From Microthyrium microscopicum (Eukaryota; Ascomycota; Dothideomycetes; Microthyriales; Microthyriaceae), in contig MU004241.1 of the NCBI GenBank assembly GCA_010405405.1, forward strand, positions 372,001 to 436,000: 64,000 nt of DNA, written 5' to 3'. The notes beneath the pieces were generated by a model. That model was given only the letters and a program-made list of their open reading frames with translations. It was not told where the DNA came from and did no database searches. Position numbers and translations under genes: made by a program. Below are positions 12,787-25,645 of the stretch, in pieces. Each line of letters starts with the position of its first letter. Positions within the stretch are counted from its first letter, which is position 1.

Positions 12787-14899
12787 TTTAGTAGTAATAA
12801 TTTAATTTAATTAGGACCTCTAGATAATAAACCTCTTATAGGAATTCTTAAATTTACTTTATCATTAATAATTACTTAGGATTAATATCTAGCAAGATAT
12901 GCTTTAAGAATATCGTTTTCTAATTAGCTAGCCTTATTATAGCTTAATACTTAGTAACTATATATTAGGAAATAATTCTTAGGATTTACGTATAATAATA
13001 TTCTTTATTATAATATATTCTAAAAATATCTTAAATTATTTTTAATTTAAACTATTATTTTAAGAATTATTAAATATATTATAAGAATTATCTCTTTTAT
13101 AACGATACTCTTTTTATTCTTATTAATCTTTATTACGTTAATTACGTAATTATTAGACAAAATATAAGAACTTCTCTTTAGAAAATTCTTTAAAATAACA
13201 TTATAAGAACTTTACTATATAGATTAAAGCTAATAAGTAATAACGTAAACTTTTAATTTTAGGTTATCTTAGAAAATTAGATTAAGATTTTATCTATATT
13301 AAGGAAGTATAAAAATCTATCTTAGAATAATTTCTTAACTCTAGATTCTATTTAACTAACTTTAGTATAGGAATTTCTAAATTTTAAGATTCTTTTTCTA
13401 CTTTATTAAGATTATACTCTTTATTAAAACTATTACCTCTCTTTACTAAAATAAATAACTAGTATAATAATATTATAGCTTAAGTTATAAAATAAGATAT
13501 TTAGTAAATATAATACTAAGCCTAAGTTACTAATTTAGGTTTTTAGAATAAGTAACTTACTTCTATATTACTAAATAATTTTTCTAACGTACTAAATCTT
13601 AGTTCTAACTTTATAACTTAGGTTGCTAACGTTTAGTAATTAAGGCCCTAAGCTCTAAACTATTCTATTAACATATATTAAGTTAATCTCTAAACTATTA
13701 ATTATTTTTTTACTAAATTATAAACTTCCTTTTAGGCTTAGAACTATACTTCTAAAGAACCTAACTACGTTCTCTAAGCTTATAACTAAACTTTCTAATA
13801 TAATAATAATAAAAATTAGTAGTTCGTAAATAAACTTATTTCTTCTTAAGAAGTATTATTTTATTTTATTATTAATAAGTAAAGTAAATAAGATTATAGC
13901 TTTAAACTTATAGAGAATGTTTAATATACTTAGTAGTAGAAGATAGTAAATTATATTACTAAATTAACTTCTTACCTTAATATAAGTAAGTTTACTTTAC
14001 GTACCTAAAATTACTAGATAAATAAAATTAAGGCTTATACTTAGACTTAGGCTTTAACTTAAGAAACTTTATAAATAGGTATTACTTACCTAGACCTTAT
14101 AGAAAAGCTAAATAAGGAGTTAAATAAAACTATTAAATTACTTTTCTAAACTTTTAGTCTCTAAAAACTTATTAAGATAATAAAGGACGTTTTTTAGGAA
14201 TAGAGATAATATTTAACTAAGTTTAAGATACTTTTTAATAGTTCGTTCTTTAAGAAACTAAGTAAGTATAATATTTAAGCTAAGAGTTTTTTTCGCATTT
14301 TTAAGGTTAATAAGGATATTTTTTTATTAGATTCTATTTTACTTAAATAGTAGAAAATTACTAAGGTTAAAGAATATCTTTCTATTAAGTAACGTTTTTT
14401 ATAGGCTAACTTAGCTTAGTAATAGGCTATAAAGAAGTTTAAGATACTTAAAAGTTTATTTTACTTCTTTGTCTATTTTTAACTTATATTTAGTATTAAA
14501 AAAGATATGCTTAAAATTAGTATCTAGTAAGATTATATATTATAGGTTTTATTTACTAAGAAATTTATTTATTATTTTTATATTTTATAAACTTAAATAA
14601 ATTCTATATCTACTAATTACGAAATAGGTATCTAAATCTAAGAAGGCCTTAAAGAATAGGTTACTTTTAAAGCTAAGTATAAGTATAATACTATTTTTAA
14701 TCTTATAGTTAATATTTTAGCCTTTAAATAAGAGATTATTAAATATAATATAGACTCTTATAGAAATATATATAATATTTATAACGCTTATAAGCTAAAG
14801 TAGCTTAATAAAATCTTTTTTAGTTTTAAAGAAGATAAAGAGCTTACTTTAAATACTAGTTTTAAGGAATATCTTAAAAAAGTTAATAATAAAAGCTAT

Positions 14900-15180
14900 A
14901 TTAATAATAAGCTTAAGTTAAATAATAAAAATTTAGAGTAGTTTAACGTTATAAATAGCTATAGTTATTATTTTAAAAGATAACGTAATACTTAACGTTT
15001 TAGAAAATTTAACTCTAATAAGAAGTTATAGCCTTCTTATAAAAAGGACTTTAAAGGTAGGAAAGTTTTTATAAATAACTTTAAACTTAAGTACTAAAAT
15101 TATAATAAATTTAATTACTACGTTATAGATTATAAAAAGCCTAATTAGTAATAATAAGGTTTAAAAAATTATTATTATTA
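14900..15180 (+). pseudogene. Gag relic with CCHC zinc knuckle, copy 1
   Basis: At 15092-15133 the frame carries Tyr codons (tac, tat, tat) at the three Cys positions and tac at the His position, with spacing X2-X4-X4, exactly that of a CX2CX4HX4C nucleocapsid knuckle after G-to-A or C-to-T change. Copy 2 (25604-25645) has the same spacing and retains agt-aaa-ctt-agc between the second Cys and the His, close to the usual G-K-x-G. The frame is offset from that of the protease/RT (frame 2 versus frame 1 of the window). Gag therefore probably extends upstream toward 12.9 kb, but stops make its limits unclear. Confidence 0.7.
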
Positions 15181-15329
15181 GAAAATAAATAGGAATTTTC
15201 TAACTTAGAATTAGAATACTTTACTTATCTATATAACGATTAATAAGCTTTTCTTAACTATATAAGTAGATATAGTAATACTTTCTTACGTTTACTTATT
15301 TACTTATATTATAAAAATTATTCTATTAA

Positions 15330-17150
15330 GACTATAGCTTTCTTAGATTTAGGAGCTAACTTTATTTACGTTAGTTAAAAAATTATTAGGAAATTTAAAG
15401 CTTTTATAATATTTATTTTAGAGAAAGAAGTTACTCTTATAGATAGTTATATAGTTATAACTTTTTTTAGAATTTACTTATTTTATTATATTAAGACTTT
15501 TTATAGCTACTTTAAGGCTTATATTTTAGATATTTCTAATCTTAACGTTATTTTTAGACTTTTATAGTTCTAGTTATGTAATTTATAAATTAATTAGATA
15601 ATAGAGCAAATTAAGCTTATAAAGTAACATTTAAGAAGCTTATATATTTATAAGCTTATTATAAAATACTAAGTAGAGCCTTTCTAGAATAAGAAGAGCT
15701 ATCTAGAATAAATAGAGTAGTTTATAGCTAGCTCTCTTTATATAATCTTTTAAGTACTTTAAAATAAGGTAAAAAGAGTAGAAAATAAAGTTAAGAACGT
15801 TTTTTAGCTAATTTACAAAATATAGGAATAGCTTAATATTCTCTTAATAACTAATGACCTTAATATCTATAAACTTGCTTTAGAAGATAAAAATATATAG
15901 AAACTTTTAAATAATTATTATAAGTTTTTTCATTATACTTTTTTTAAACTCTTCTTATACTCTAAGTTTAATTATAAAATCTTTATAAAGAACGCTCTTT
16001 TTTATAACTAAGCTTATTATTAGATATCTAGCCTATAACTAAAAAAGTAGAAAAAGTAGATTTAAGAACTATTTATTAAAAGATTTATTAGAGTTTTAAA
16101 AAGTCTTTAGAATTTTTTTATTTTATTTATACTAAAGCTAGAAAAAAAATAGAGAATATATATTAACTATTATTTACTTAATATAGTTACGCGTAAGGAT
16201 ACTTATTTTTTACTATAAATTAATAAGTATCTTAATATTATTAGTAGAGTAAAATTCTTTTCTAAGCTTAACTTCTTATTAGGTTATTAGTAAATCTATA
16301 TAATAGAAAAAGATGTTAAGAAAATAGCTTTTAATACTAAGTTTAAGAAGTATAAGTTTTTTATTATACTTTTTAGATTAATAAATACGTTATTATTTTT
16401 TTAACGTATAATAAATATACTTCTTTAGCTTTTTTTATTAATCTACGTAGTTATTTACTTAAATAATATTATTATTTACTTAGATACTATAAAGGAATAT
16501 TATAAGTATATTATTTAGGTTCTAAAAATTTTTTAGAATAATAAGCTCTATACTTATCTTAATAAATATATTTTTAGGATTAAAAAAATTAAATTTTATA
16601 GCTATAAAGTAAAAAGTTAGTAAATTTAATTCTTATATAAAAAGACTACTTTAATTAAGTTCTAGCTTATACTTAAGAACGTATATAAAGTATATTAATT
16701 TCTTAGTTTTATCTTATATTACTAGTAGTATATTAAGAACTTCGTTAAGATTATTACTCTTATCTTTAACCTCTTAAAGGAGGTTAACTTAGATATTAAA
16801 AAAAAGAAGTATTACTCTATTACTTAGACTTATTAATATATTATAGCTTTTAATAGAATTAAGATTTTATTAATCTCATTACCTATTTTAGTAATATATA
16901 ACTTATAAAAGTTTATAAAGTTCTAAATAGATACTTTAGATTATATAATTAGTTATAAGCTAGTATAAGAAGATAATTAAAATAAATAGTACTTAGTTAC
17001 TTTTAATAGCTATAAGCTAAGTAGAGCTAAACTTAACTATTTAGTATATAAGAAAAAGCTTCTTATAATTAAGGATATAATTAAAAGATATTAATACTAC
17101 TTTTTAGAAAAAACTACTAAAATAATTACGAATTATAATAACTTATAATA
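15330..17150 (+). pseudogene. Pol relic (protease, RT, RNase H), copy 1
   Basis: One frame carries, in order, a protease-like L-D-x-G-A segment at 15343-15360, an RT segment at 16456-16500 in which YLDD appears as YLNN followed by ILIYSD-type spacing, and an RNase H segment at about 16993-17090 with V-T-F-x-S-x-K-L-S. Many TAA/TAG codons interrupt it. These motifs in one frame and in this order are my basis for the Ty3/Gypsy assignment. Integrase would follow but is not recognisable to me. Confidence 0.75.
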
Positions 17151-19659
17151 TATAAATACAATTAAGAATAATACTTAACGTATTACTTAATAAATTAAAA
17201 AGTTTTAAGAATTTAATCTTATCTTTACATATCGTAAAGATTTTTAAGTAATAATTTTTAATACTTTTAGTTATTACTTAAACTTTTAAGAAAGATAGAT
17301 TAATATTATTTAAGAAATAGAGTCTAAAAATAGTAATAATAACTTATTTTCTAAGGCGTAAGTTATCTTATTAGAATCTTTATAAGAGTAGAAAAAATAG
17401 AAAGTCTTTTATATATAAGATTTATAAAAAGCGTTAAAAAAAAAAAATTATATTATTTCTATTAGCGTATAGAAAAGGTTTTAAAAAAGCGTTCTTAATT
17501 ATTTTTAGATTAACCTTAATAAAGATATTAAAAGGAAACATAAATATTTATTTTTAGAAAAAGATTTTACTAAAGCTAAGATACTTACTAGTTTACTTTA
17601 TATTTACTTTTTTTATTACTAAGACCTTATTAAGAAAGTATATAATTAGTATAGGTACCTATTATATATAAGCTTTACTAGTATTCTTAAACTAGAAGAT
17701 TAATAGCTAAAGATAGAGAATAACTTTTAGAAATTTACCTAGTTCTATTTTATATATTAAGTTTAATAAATAGATTAAAGTAGGTTTAAATATAGATTCT
17801 ACTATTAAGTATAAAACTTATAGCTATTTAAGGCTTAGGGAATTAACTTAATTAGTAAACTTTTATAGAGTTTTCTTAGAAATTAGTATATTATCTATAT
17901 AATTAACTATACTATAGAATAGCTTATTATAAAAGTAGTACTAAATATTACTACTCTTATAGTTATAGAATTTATTTATAAGAAAATTATTTTAGAATAT
18001 AGTCTTTCTTAATTATTAATCTTAGATAATAAATTTTAATTTATCTTAGACGTAATTTTGTCCTTATTATAATAGATAAAAACTAAGTACTACTTAATAG
18101 CTCTATATAACTTCTAGTTTAATAGGAAGGTTAAGAGATTTAATAGCCTACTAGGTATATTTCTAACTAAGTTCTTAGAAAAAAAATTTATAGCTAGCTA
18201 AGATCTATACTTAAATTAAATAGTTTATATTACTAAGATATAAGCTTATACTACGTTAGAAATATCTCTCTTCTTCTTTATTTATAAAAGAGATTTTAAG
18301 AACTTTAAAATAAGTTAAGTAAAGAAAGATAAATAAGCTAAATTAACTAGTATTATACTTTCTATCTATATAATTATTAAAAATCGCTTAAAGAAGGTTA
18401 GAACTACTAAATAAGTCTATTATAACGCTTTATTAAAATAAGTTATAGTTTTAAATTTTATTAATAGTAATATAATTTTAAAAGAGAACTTTATTATTAA
18501 GTTCTTTATAAGTTCTTATATATTTCTTAAAAACTTAAATAAAACTAAGTTCTAAGTAACGTAGTTTAGCTTTTATAAAGTCTTAAAAGCTTATTTTTTA
18601 GGAATATATACTTTTAAGATACTTAATAGAAAAGTATTTAGAAACCTTATTTATAAGAATTACTTTATATAAGCATATACGTAAAAAGAAAATAAATATT
18701 ATTATTAGAACTAGCTATATTTTAAGTATAAATAACTAAGTAAGAACAACTTTAAAGGCGTTTTAAATAAAGAACGTAAAAGTAAAATAGATATATCTAC
18801 TATAATTAAGAAAGACTAGCTTAATAGATTAAGAAACTTTTTAGTAAAATTAATTAATATTAAGAAGTCTAGTACTAGAAGATATTATTTAAGTTTACTT
18901 ATTATTCTTCTTAACTTTATAAGAAAAGTTTAAAAAGCTAAAATAGGTATTTATAGATAAGAAAAGAAACACTTTATAGTAATTATTTATAATCTAAGTA
19001 GTAACTTAGAGATTTCTATAGCGTTAAAATATATTTCTTTTAGCTTAATTCTAGCTTTAGCATAAGATAATTTAAATTAAATAGAATAAATTATATAAAA
19101 AGTAAAATATTCTATAGTATTATAAGATTTAGTAAGGAAAGAGAATAATAATATTTCTATTCTTCTAAATTAAAGCTTAGTAAAAAAGGAAATCCTCTTA
19201 GCTATAGTAGAATAAGAATTAATCTTTATATTACTAAAATAATAAAAGTAAGAAAATAAATTATTAAGGCTAAGAAGCTATAATAGAATTACTACTTTAA
19301 TTACTTACATGCTTATATTAGAGGTAATAGATTTATATAAATAGGTATTTAATCTTAGAGAGGACTATTAGAGTATTAACCTTTTATTATTAAATATTAT
19401 AAAAGTAGAGGTTCTTTTTATAAATTACTCTAAACTTAGTCTATTATAAGAGATAAATATAACTAAAGAATTTTTATAAGATATTAATATATTTAGGCTA
19501 ACTATAACGCTTAGTAGTTCTATATATCTTAGTATTAGCCTATAATATTTAAGATTAGAATAGAGATAGTAGAAGGCTACTTCTAGATAAGAAATTATCT
19601 TACGTATAGATATAAGCAAAGTATTTATAAGAAAGAAAAGAAAAATTAACTTTTTATTA

Positions 19660-21430
19660 TCTTTTTTATAACCTTTCCTAATTATATTTATTTAAGAAAT
19701 AGTTTATAAGAAATTACTTTTATTTTATTATTAATTTAAGTAAACTATTATAAGCTATAATAAATAAGCTAAACCTTTAGATCTTCTTAGTAATTCTTAG
19801 GACTATTACTAAAGTCTACTCTTTAATAAACTAATAAGATAAGATTAGGAAATATAGGAATATTAAAGAACTACTACTATATATTCTACTATAATTCTAT
19901 AGAGTTTTATCTTTTTAAGGTTTATGCTTATTCCTTCTTCTTATTCTTTAAAAGCTTTATCTAGGTTGCTAATTCTATAGTAATTTTAGCTATTCTAAAG
20001 TACTTTTTATTAATTAATAACTTAAGAATACTAAGAGAAGTAGATAATTAAATAATAGTAGAATTTAGACCTTTCTTCTAACTTTATAGTAGAACATAGT
20101 CTTTATAGAATAAATAAGTTTAAGGTTTATTATTAAACGTATAATTAATATAAACGTCATTTAGAAAAGAAGCTTTATTTTTTTTATATATACTAATAAC
20201 GTACTTATTATAAGTATAGACTTATAATAAGTCTTAGTAATATATATAAGCTTTTTCTTACTTTATTCTTATAGTTATATATATTATAAAAGTCTTTAAA
20301 TAAGAAGACGATAATAGAATATTTCTAGTTAAGAATAAAGTACTTAAATATTAATAGATTCTTTGCTAAGGTATAAATATTAGGATATTAGTAACTTTTA
20401 TTAGAATACTATTATCTTTTTAGTAATATTTTAAAAACTAGAAGAGCAATTTCTAAGTTATTTTCTTCTTTAAGAGTTTAACATTCTTAAAAGCAAGATA
20501 TTAGTTAGAGTTTAGGAACTTAACCTACTTTTTTTAATAATTTATACTCTTTTTAGTAGTTAGTTTTATTATATTTATATAACTATATATAGTAAATAGC
20601 TTTTTTAGAATTACTATTAAGCTTACTTTATATTTATATTTTTAGAATTTTATTTATTTTAACTTCTATTTACGTTTATTATACGTAGCTTTAATAGTTT
20701 TAATATATTTATAAGTATCTTTTAGGCTTTTATTAGTAAAGGCTAGTTAATTTTTATAATTTTTTACTTCTTATTTTATAAATTCTTAATACTTTATTAA
20801 GTTTATTAACTCTTTTTTAATAGCTTTATATTTATAAATTAAAACTATTATAAAAGTTTTAGTATAGAAATTACGTACTTATAATAAATTAAAGAATATA
20901 GAAGTTTTATATTTAGCCTTATAATTACTTTTTAATAAGTCTAGATTTTTTATTATATACGTTAATTTTTAAGTAAAAGTATTATTAATAGAAATTATTT
21001 AATAAGATATTTTTAGTATTATAGAAAATATTAAAAACTCGTAGCAAAGATAAAAGACGTTATTAAAAATATTATTAAAGAGATCTTCTTTTTTTTTATT
21101 AGTTTTTAGGATTTAGTTAATTAATTAGAAACTTATAGAATAAGAATAACGCTTAATTAAGTTATAAACTAATTCCTTAAGAGTTTCTTTATAATTTAGT
21201 AAAGGAGATAAAATCTTAGTCTTAATTTTTTTACATAAATAAGTTATATAAGGCAAAGGCTATTTTTATTTATCTTCTTTTAGAGTATTAATAATTTTTT
21301 AATAGGCGTCTAAATAAGAAAAGTTTTCCTTATTAGACTTTTAAGAGCTACTCTTTTTTAGAGTATTTAGAAAAGTTATTTTAAGAGTTTTAAGAAGTAT
21401 AAATAGTAAGTTTTAAGTAAGGAGAATATA
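19660..21430 (-). pseudogene. Antisense reading frame inside element 1 (unknown protein)
   Basis: Read on the minus strand from about 21430 to 19660, a single frame stays protein-like for about 590 codons. It is interrupted only by TAA/TAG, about 4% of codons in the first third and 8% later, against roughly 12-20% in the two other minus frames I read through. No TGA occurs. At one site copy 1 keeps CAA where copy 2 has TAA, showing directly how RIP made a stop. The middle is Lys/Leu/Glu-rich and could be coiled coil. I do not recognise the family. The frame lies between pol and the 3' LTR, opposite to the element's own coding strand. Both borders are approximate. Confidence 0.45.
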
Positions 21431-22023
21431 TAAAGTTATTTATATTTAATAATATTAGAAGTATAAAAGGAAATCTACTTTTATTAGCTTAAAAATATTA
21501 TAAAAGTATAATAAAGAAAAAGAAAAGAAGACGATAAATCGTAAAGCTTTATAGATATAAGATTAGGTTTCTATCTCTATATTTACTTAGATTAGTAATT
21601 ACTACTTAGTTCTTTATTATTACTTATATATTACTTTTTATAAACTTTACTTTTTAAAGCTTTAATATATAGGTTATATATATTTCTTATTAGATTAAGT
21701 AGCTTTAATATACTTATATAAACCTTTTATAATTCCTTAATATACTATTATTAATAGCTTTTATATAAATAAACCTTTTTAAAAGGATTAAGGGATTATA
21801 AATACTTAAGTATTATTTATAATAATTTAACTAAGATTTTAGAAAGAGTTTTTAAAGAATAATATCTTAAAGATTACTATTTAGTATAACTAAGGTAATA
21901 AATCTAGTTTCTAAGTAGAGATTCTTTATTAGTTATTATAATATTCTTTTTATTTTACTTATTTATTAAAGTTATAGCTATAGAATTTATAATCTTAAGA
22001 GAGTTTATACTAGTAAGGAAGGA

Positions 22024-22175
22024 TATTATAATAAAGAATATATTAAGGGATTAAATAATCGTAGGACCTAATTAGGAATAACATAATTTCTTAATTAGCG
22101 TATTCTAAAAACTATATTAGGTCCTTAGACTCCCATAGTAATTAACTACACTTTATTTCTAATATTCTTGCAACA
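22024..22175 (+). repeat. 3' LTR, element 1
   Basis: 152 bp, beginning TATTATAATAAAG (inner, RIP-altered) and ending TTCTTGCAACA (outer, intact). It is preceded by the purine run aaggaagga and followed by the gtgag duplication. Confidence 0.9.
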
Positions 22176-22180
22176 GTGAG
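22176..22180. repeat. 5-bp target-site duplication (right), element 1
   Basis: Exact gtgag copy of 12630-12634. Confidence 0.9.
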
Positions 22181-23140
22181 GAGACCTAGCAATCAGGTTA
22201 GTAGCGCGACTCCAGCGCCAGAAAGAAAAGCACGCCCATGCCAGCCATCCTAGCAAGCACTAGCCAAGTATGTGGAAGGCCAAGAGAAGCATTTGTTGCC
22301 GTACGCGAGAGTTGAGAAACGCGAGGTGGCAATTATTGGTTTCCTAAAGCGGCATATCAGATCAGGCTGTAGTGTTCTTCAGCATTGCTAGTGGTCCGTC
22401 TCTGGTCACTGCTTGCTTTCAACGTGGAACCAGTACCAGTACCACCATTTTCTTCCATAAACGGGCTCACAGGCTTGTCAGGGTACTGATGAGGAGATTG
22501 AACGATGATTCCCTAGCGCGACTAGAATCCTTGATAGCTAAATATTTCAGCGAAGGAAGCCAAGATAAGGAAGATCTTTCATCTTCTTTCCAAAGTTCAG
22601 GTTGATTCGACTTTCCAACAGCAGTATGAACTGCTCATAGAGAGCAGCTTACGAAACCACCTGAAAGGCAATGTCTACCAAAGATTGATTATATTGACTG
22701 CAGTACCTCTATAAGGTTTTGCTTTCAAGCGGAGGCGTTGCTTCTGTGCTGTCAGTAGTGGCAAACGAAGTACTCCAAGTACAGAGGGAATGGTACCGCT
22801 GGCCTGGACAAGGAAACTCCCTAATTATTCCATTTTGCCCATAAAAGCTAATGGTACTTGAATGATGGATGCTTCACTTTCGCATCTTGAACTAAATGCA
22901 GGCAGCATCAGCCTTTACTCTTAATGTTTCCACTTGCGAATCCATCCTTAAAACTATACTCTAGAGTACTAGGCAGATCTTCGAGAATTGTTACGGGAAA
23001 CACGCTAGTAACTGTGCTTTCAAGAAGAATATTGAATAGAAACGATATAAGGCATTTGACTGAGAGCAAAGAAGGAGCTCCGAGAATCATGAACTTAAGG
23101 AAATTTTAGGCTAGCGATTCCGTTGGTAGGTTAGCCCATA
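22181..23140. other. Unique host DNA between the two retrotransposons
   Basis: About 960 bp of ordinary composition flanked on both sides by A/T-saturated elements, so RIP did not spread into it. A 77-codon frame (22372-22605, +) and a pair of overlapping 60-codon frames (22908-23109) occur, but none shows a recognisable domain or convincing intron structure. It may be intergenic DNA or a fragment of a gene lost around the insertions. Confidence 0.6.
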
Positions 23141-23145
23141 TGTAG
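23141..23145. repeat. 5-bp target-site duplication (left), element 2
   Basis: The pentamer tgtag precedes the 5' LTR and recurs at 32750-32754 after the 3' LTR. It differs from the gtgag of element 1, so the two insertions were separate events. Confidence 0.9.
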
Positions 23146-23297
23146 TATTATGATAAAGAACATACTAAGGGATTAGATAATTATAGGACCTAATTAGGGA
23201 TAACATAATCCCCTAATTAGCGTATCCTAAAAACTATATTAGGCCCTTAGACTCTCATAATAATTAACTACGCTTTATTTCTTATATTCTTATAATA
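23146..23297 (+). repeat. 5' LTR, element 2
   Basis: 152 bp beginning TATTATGATAAAG and ending ataata. It aligns without gaps over most of its length to the other three LTRs. Confidence 0.85.
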
Positions 23298-25603
23298 TTT
23301 AGTAGCAATAATTTAATTTAATTAGGACCTCTAGATAATAAATCTCTTATAGAAATTCTTAGATTTATCTTATTATTAATAATTACTTAGAATTAATATC
23401 TAGCAAGATATACTCTAAGAATACTATTCCTTAATTAGCTAGCCTTATTATAGCTTAATACCTAGTAACTATATATTAGAAAACAATTCTTAGAATATTA
23501 TATATAATAATATTCTTTACTATAATATATTTAGAAAATATCTTAAATTATCTTTAATTTAAACTACTACTTTAAGAATTATTAAATATATTATAAAAAT
23601 TATTTCTTCTATAATAATACTCTTCTTATCTTTACTAATCTTTATTACGTTAATTATACAATTATTAAATAAAACTTAAAAACTCTTTTCTAAAAAATCC
23701 TTTAAGATAACGTTATAGAAACTTTACTATATAAATTAAAGCTAATAAGTAACAACGTAGATTCTTAGCCTTAGGTTATCTTAAGAAATTAGATTAAGAT
23801 CTTATCTATACTAAGAAAGTATAAAAATCTACTTTAAAATAATTTTCTAACTCTAGATTTTATTTAACTAACTTTAGTATAGGAACTTCTAGACTTTAAA
23901 ACTCTTCTTCTATCTTACTAAAATTATACTCTTTATTAAAACTATTACTTTTCTTTACTAAAATAAATAACTAGTATAATAATATTATAGCCTAAGTTAT
24001 AGAATAAAATACTTAGTAAGTATAATACTAAGCCTAGATTACTAACTTAGGTCCTTAAAATAAGTAACTTACTTCTATATTACTAAATAACTTTTCTAGC
24101 GTACTAAATCCTAGTCTTAATTTTATAACTTAGATTATTAATATTTAGTAATTAGAGCCCTAAGCTCTAAACTATTCTACTAGCGCGTAATAAGTTAATC
24201 TTTAGATTATTAACTATCCTCCTACTAAACTATAAACTTCCTTTTAAGTTTAGAACTATACTCTTAAAAGACTTAATTACGTTCTTTAGGCTTATAACTA
24301 AACTTTTTAATAAGATAATAATAGAAATTAGTAGTTTATAAATAGGCTTACTTTTTTTTAGAGAGTACTATTTTATTTTACTACTAATAAGTAAATTAAA
24401 TAAGATTAGAGCTTTAAATCTATAAAGGACGTCTAATATACCTAGTAGTAGAAGATAGTAAATTATATTACTAAATTAACCTCTTACTTTAACGTAAATA
24501 AGTTTACTCTACGTACTTAAGATTATTAAGTAGATAAAATTAAGGCTTATACTTAAATATAAGTATTAACTTAGAATACTCTATAAATAAGTATTACTTA
24601 TCTAAACCTTATAGGAAAGCTAAGTAAAGAGTTAAATAAGATTATTAAATTACTCTTCTAAACTTTTAGCCTTTAAAAACTCGTTAAGATAATAAGAGAC
24701 GTTCCTTAAGAATAAAAATAATATTTAACTAAGTTTAAAATACTTTCTAATAGTTCATTCTTTAAGAAACTAAGTAAGTACGATATCTAGGCTAAGAGCC
24801 TCCTTTATACCTTTAAGGCTAGTAAGGATATTATCTTATTAGATTCTATTCTACTTAAGTAGTAGAAAATTATTAAAATTAGAGAATGTTTTTCTATTAA
24901 GTAATGTTTTCTATAAGCTAATTTAGCTTAATAATAGGCTATAGAGGAGTTTAAGATACTTAAAAGTTTATCTTACTTTTTTACCTATTTTTAACCTATA
25001 TTTAGTATTAAAAAAGATATACTTAAAATTAGTATTTAGTAAAACTATATATTATAGGTTTTATTTACTAAGGAATTTATTTATTATCTTTATATTCTAT
25101 AAACTTAAATAAATCCTATACCTATTAATTATAAATTAGGTATCTAAATTTAAGAAGGCCTTAAAGAATAGGTTACCTTTAAAGCTAAGTATAAGTATAA
25201 TACTATTTCTAATTCTATAGTTAATATTTTAGCCTTTAAATAAGAGATTATTAAATATAATATAGACTTTTATAAGAACGTATATAATACTTATAATACT
25301 TATAAGCTAAAATAGCTTAATAAAATCTTCTTTAATTTTAAGGAAAATAAAGAGCCTATTTTAAATACTAGTTCTAAGAAATATCTTAAGGAAGTTAATA
25401 GTAATAGCTATACTAATAATAAGCTTAAGTTAGATAATAAAAATTTAGGATAGTTTAACGCTATAAATAGCTATAGTTACTACCTTAAAGAATAATATAA
25501 TACTTAACGTTCTAAGAAATTTAACTTTAATAAAAAGTTATAGCCCTTTTATAAAAAGGACTCTAAAGATAGAAAAGCTTTTATAAATAACTCTAAACTT
25601 AAG

Positions 25604-25645
25604 TACTAAAATTATAGTAAACTTAGCTACTACGTTATAGATTAT
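25604..25645 (+). pseudogene. Gag CCHC zinc-knuckle relic, copy 2
   Basis: The three Cys positions read tac, tat, tat and the His position tac, with CX2CX4HX4C spacing. The X4 block agt-aaa-ctt-agc is less altered than in copy 1. It confirms that the same motif existed in the ancestor of both copies. Confidence 0.7.

Larger units (their letters stand above)
12635..22175 (+). mobile_element. RIP-degraded Ty3/Gypsy-type LTR retrotransposon, copy 1
   Basis: A 9,541-bp element with 152-bp LTRs (12635-12786 and 22024-22175), TG...CA ends and a gtgag duplication. The interior is roughly 80% A/T and rich in TAA/TAG with almost no TGA, as expected when CpA/TpG are mutated by RIP. Relics on the + strand: Gag zinc knuckle near 15092-15133, protease Asp-x-Gly-Ala motif near 15343-15360, the RT YxDD region at 16456-16500 (aspartates now read as Asn), and an RNase H segment near 16993-17090. 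Order PR-RT-RH and the motif after YxDD fit Ty3/Gypsy, not Copia. A purine run (22015-22023) just before the 3' LTR fits a polypurine tract. Integrase is presumably at about 17.2-18.9 kb, but I could not read its motifs. It cannot be autonomous. Confidence 0.9.
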
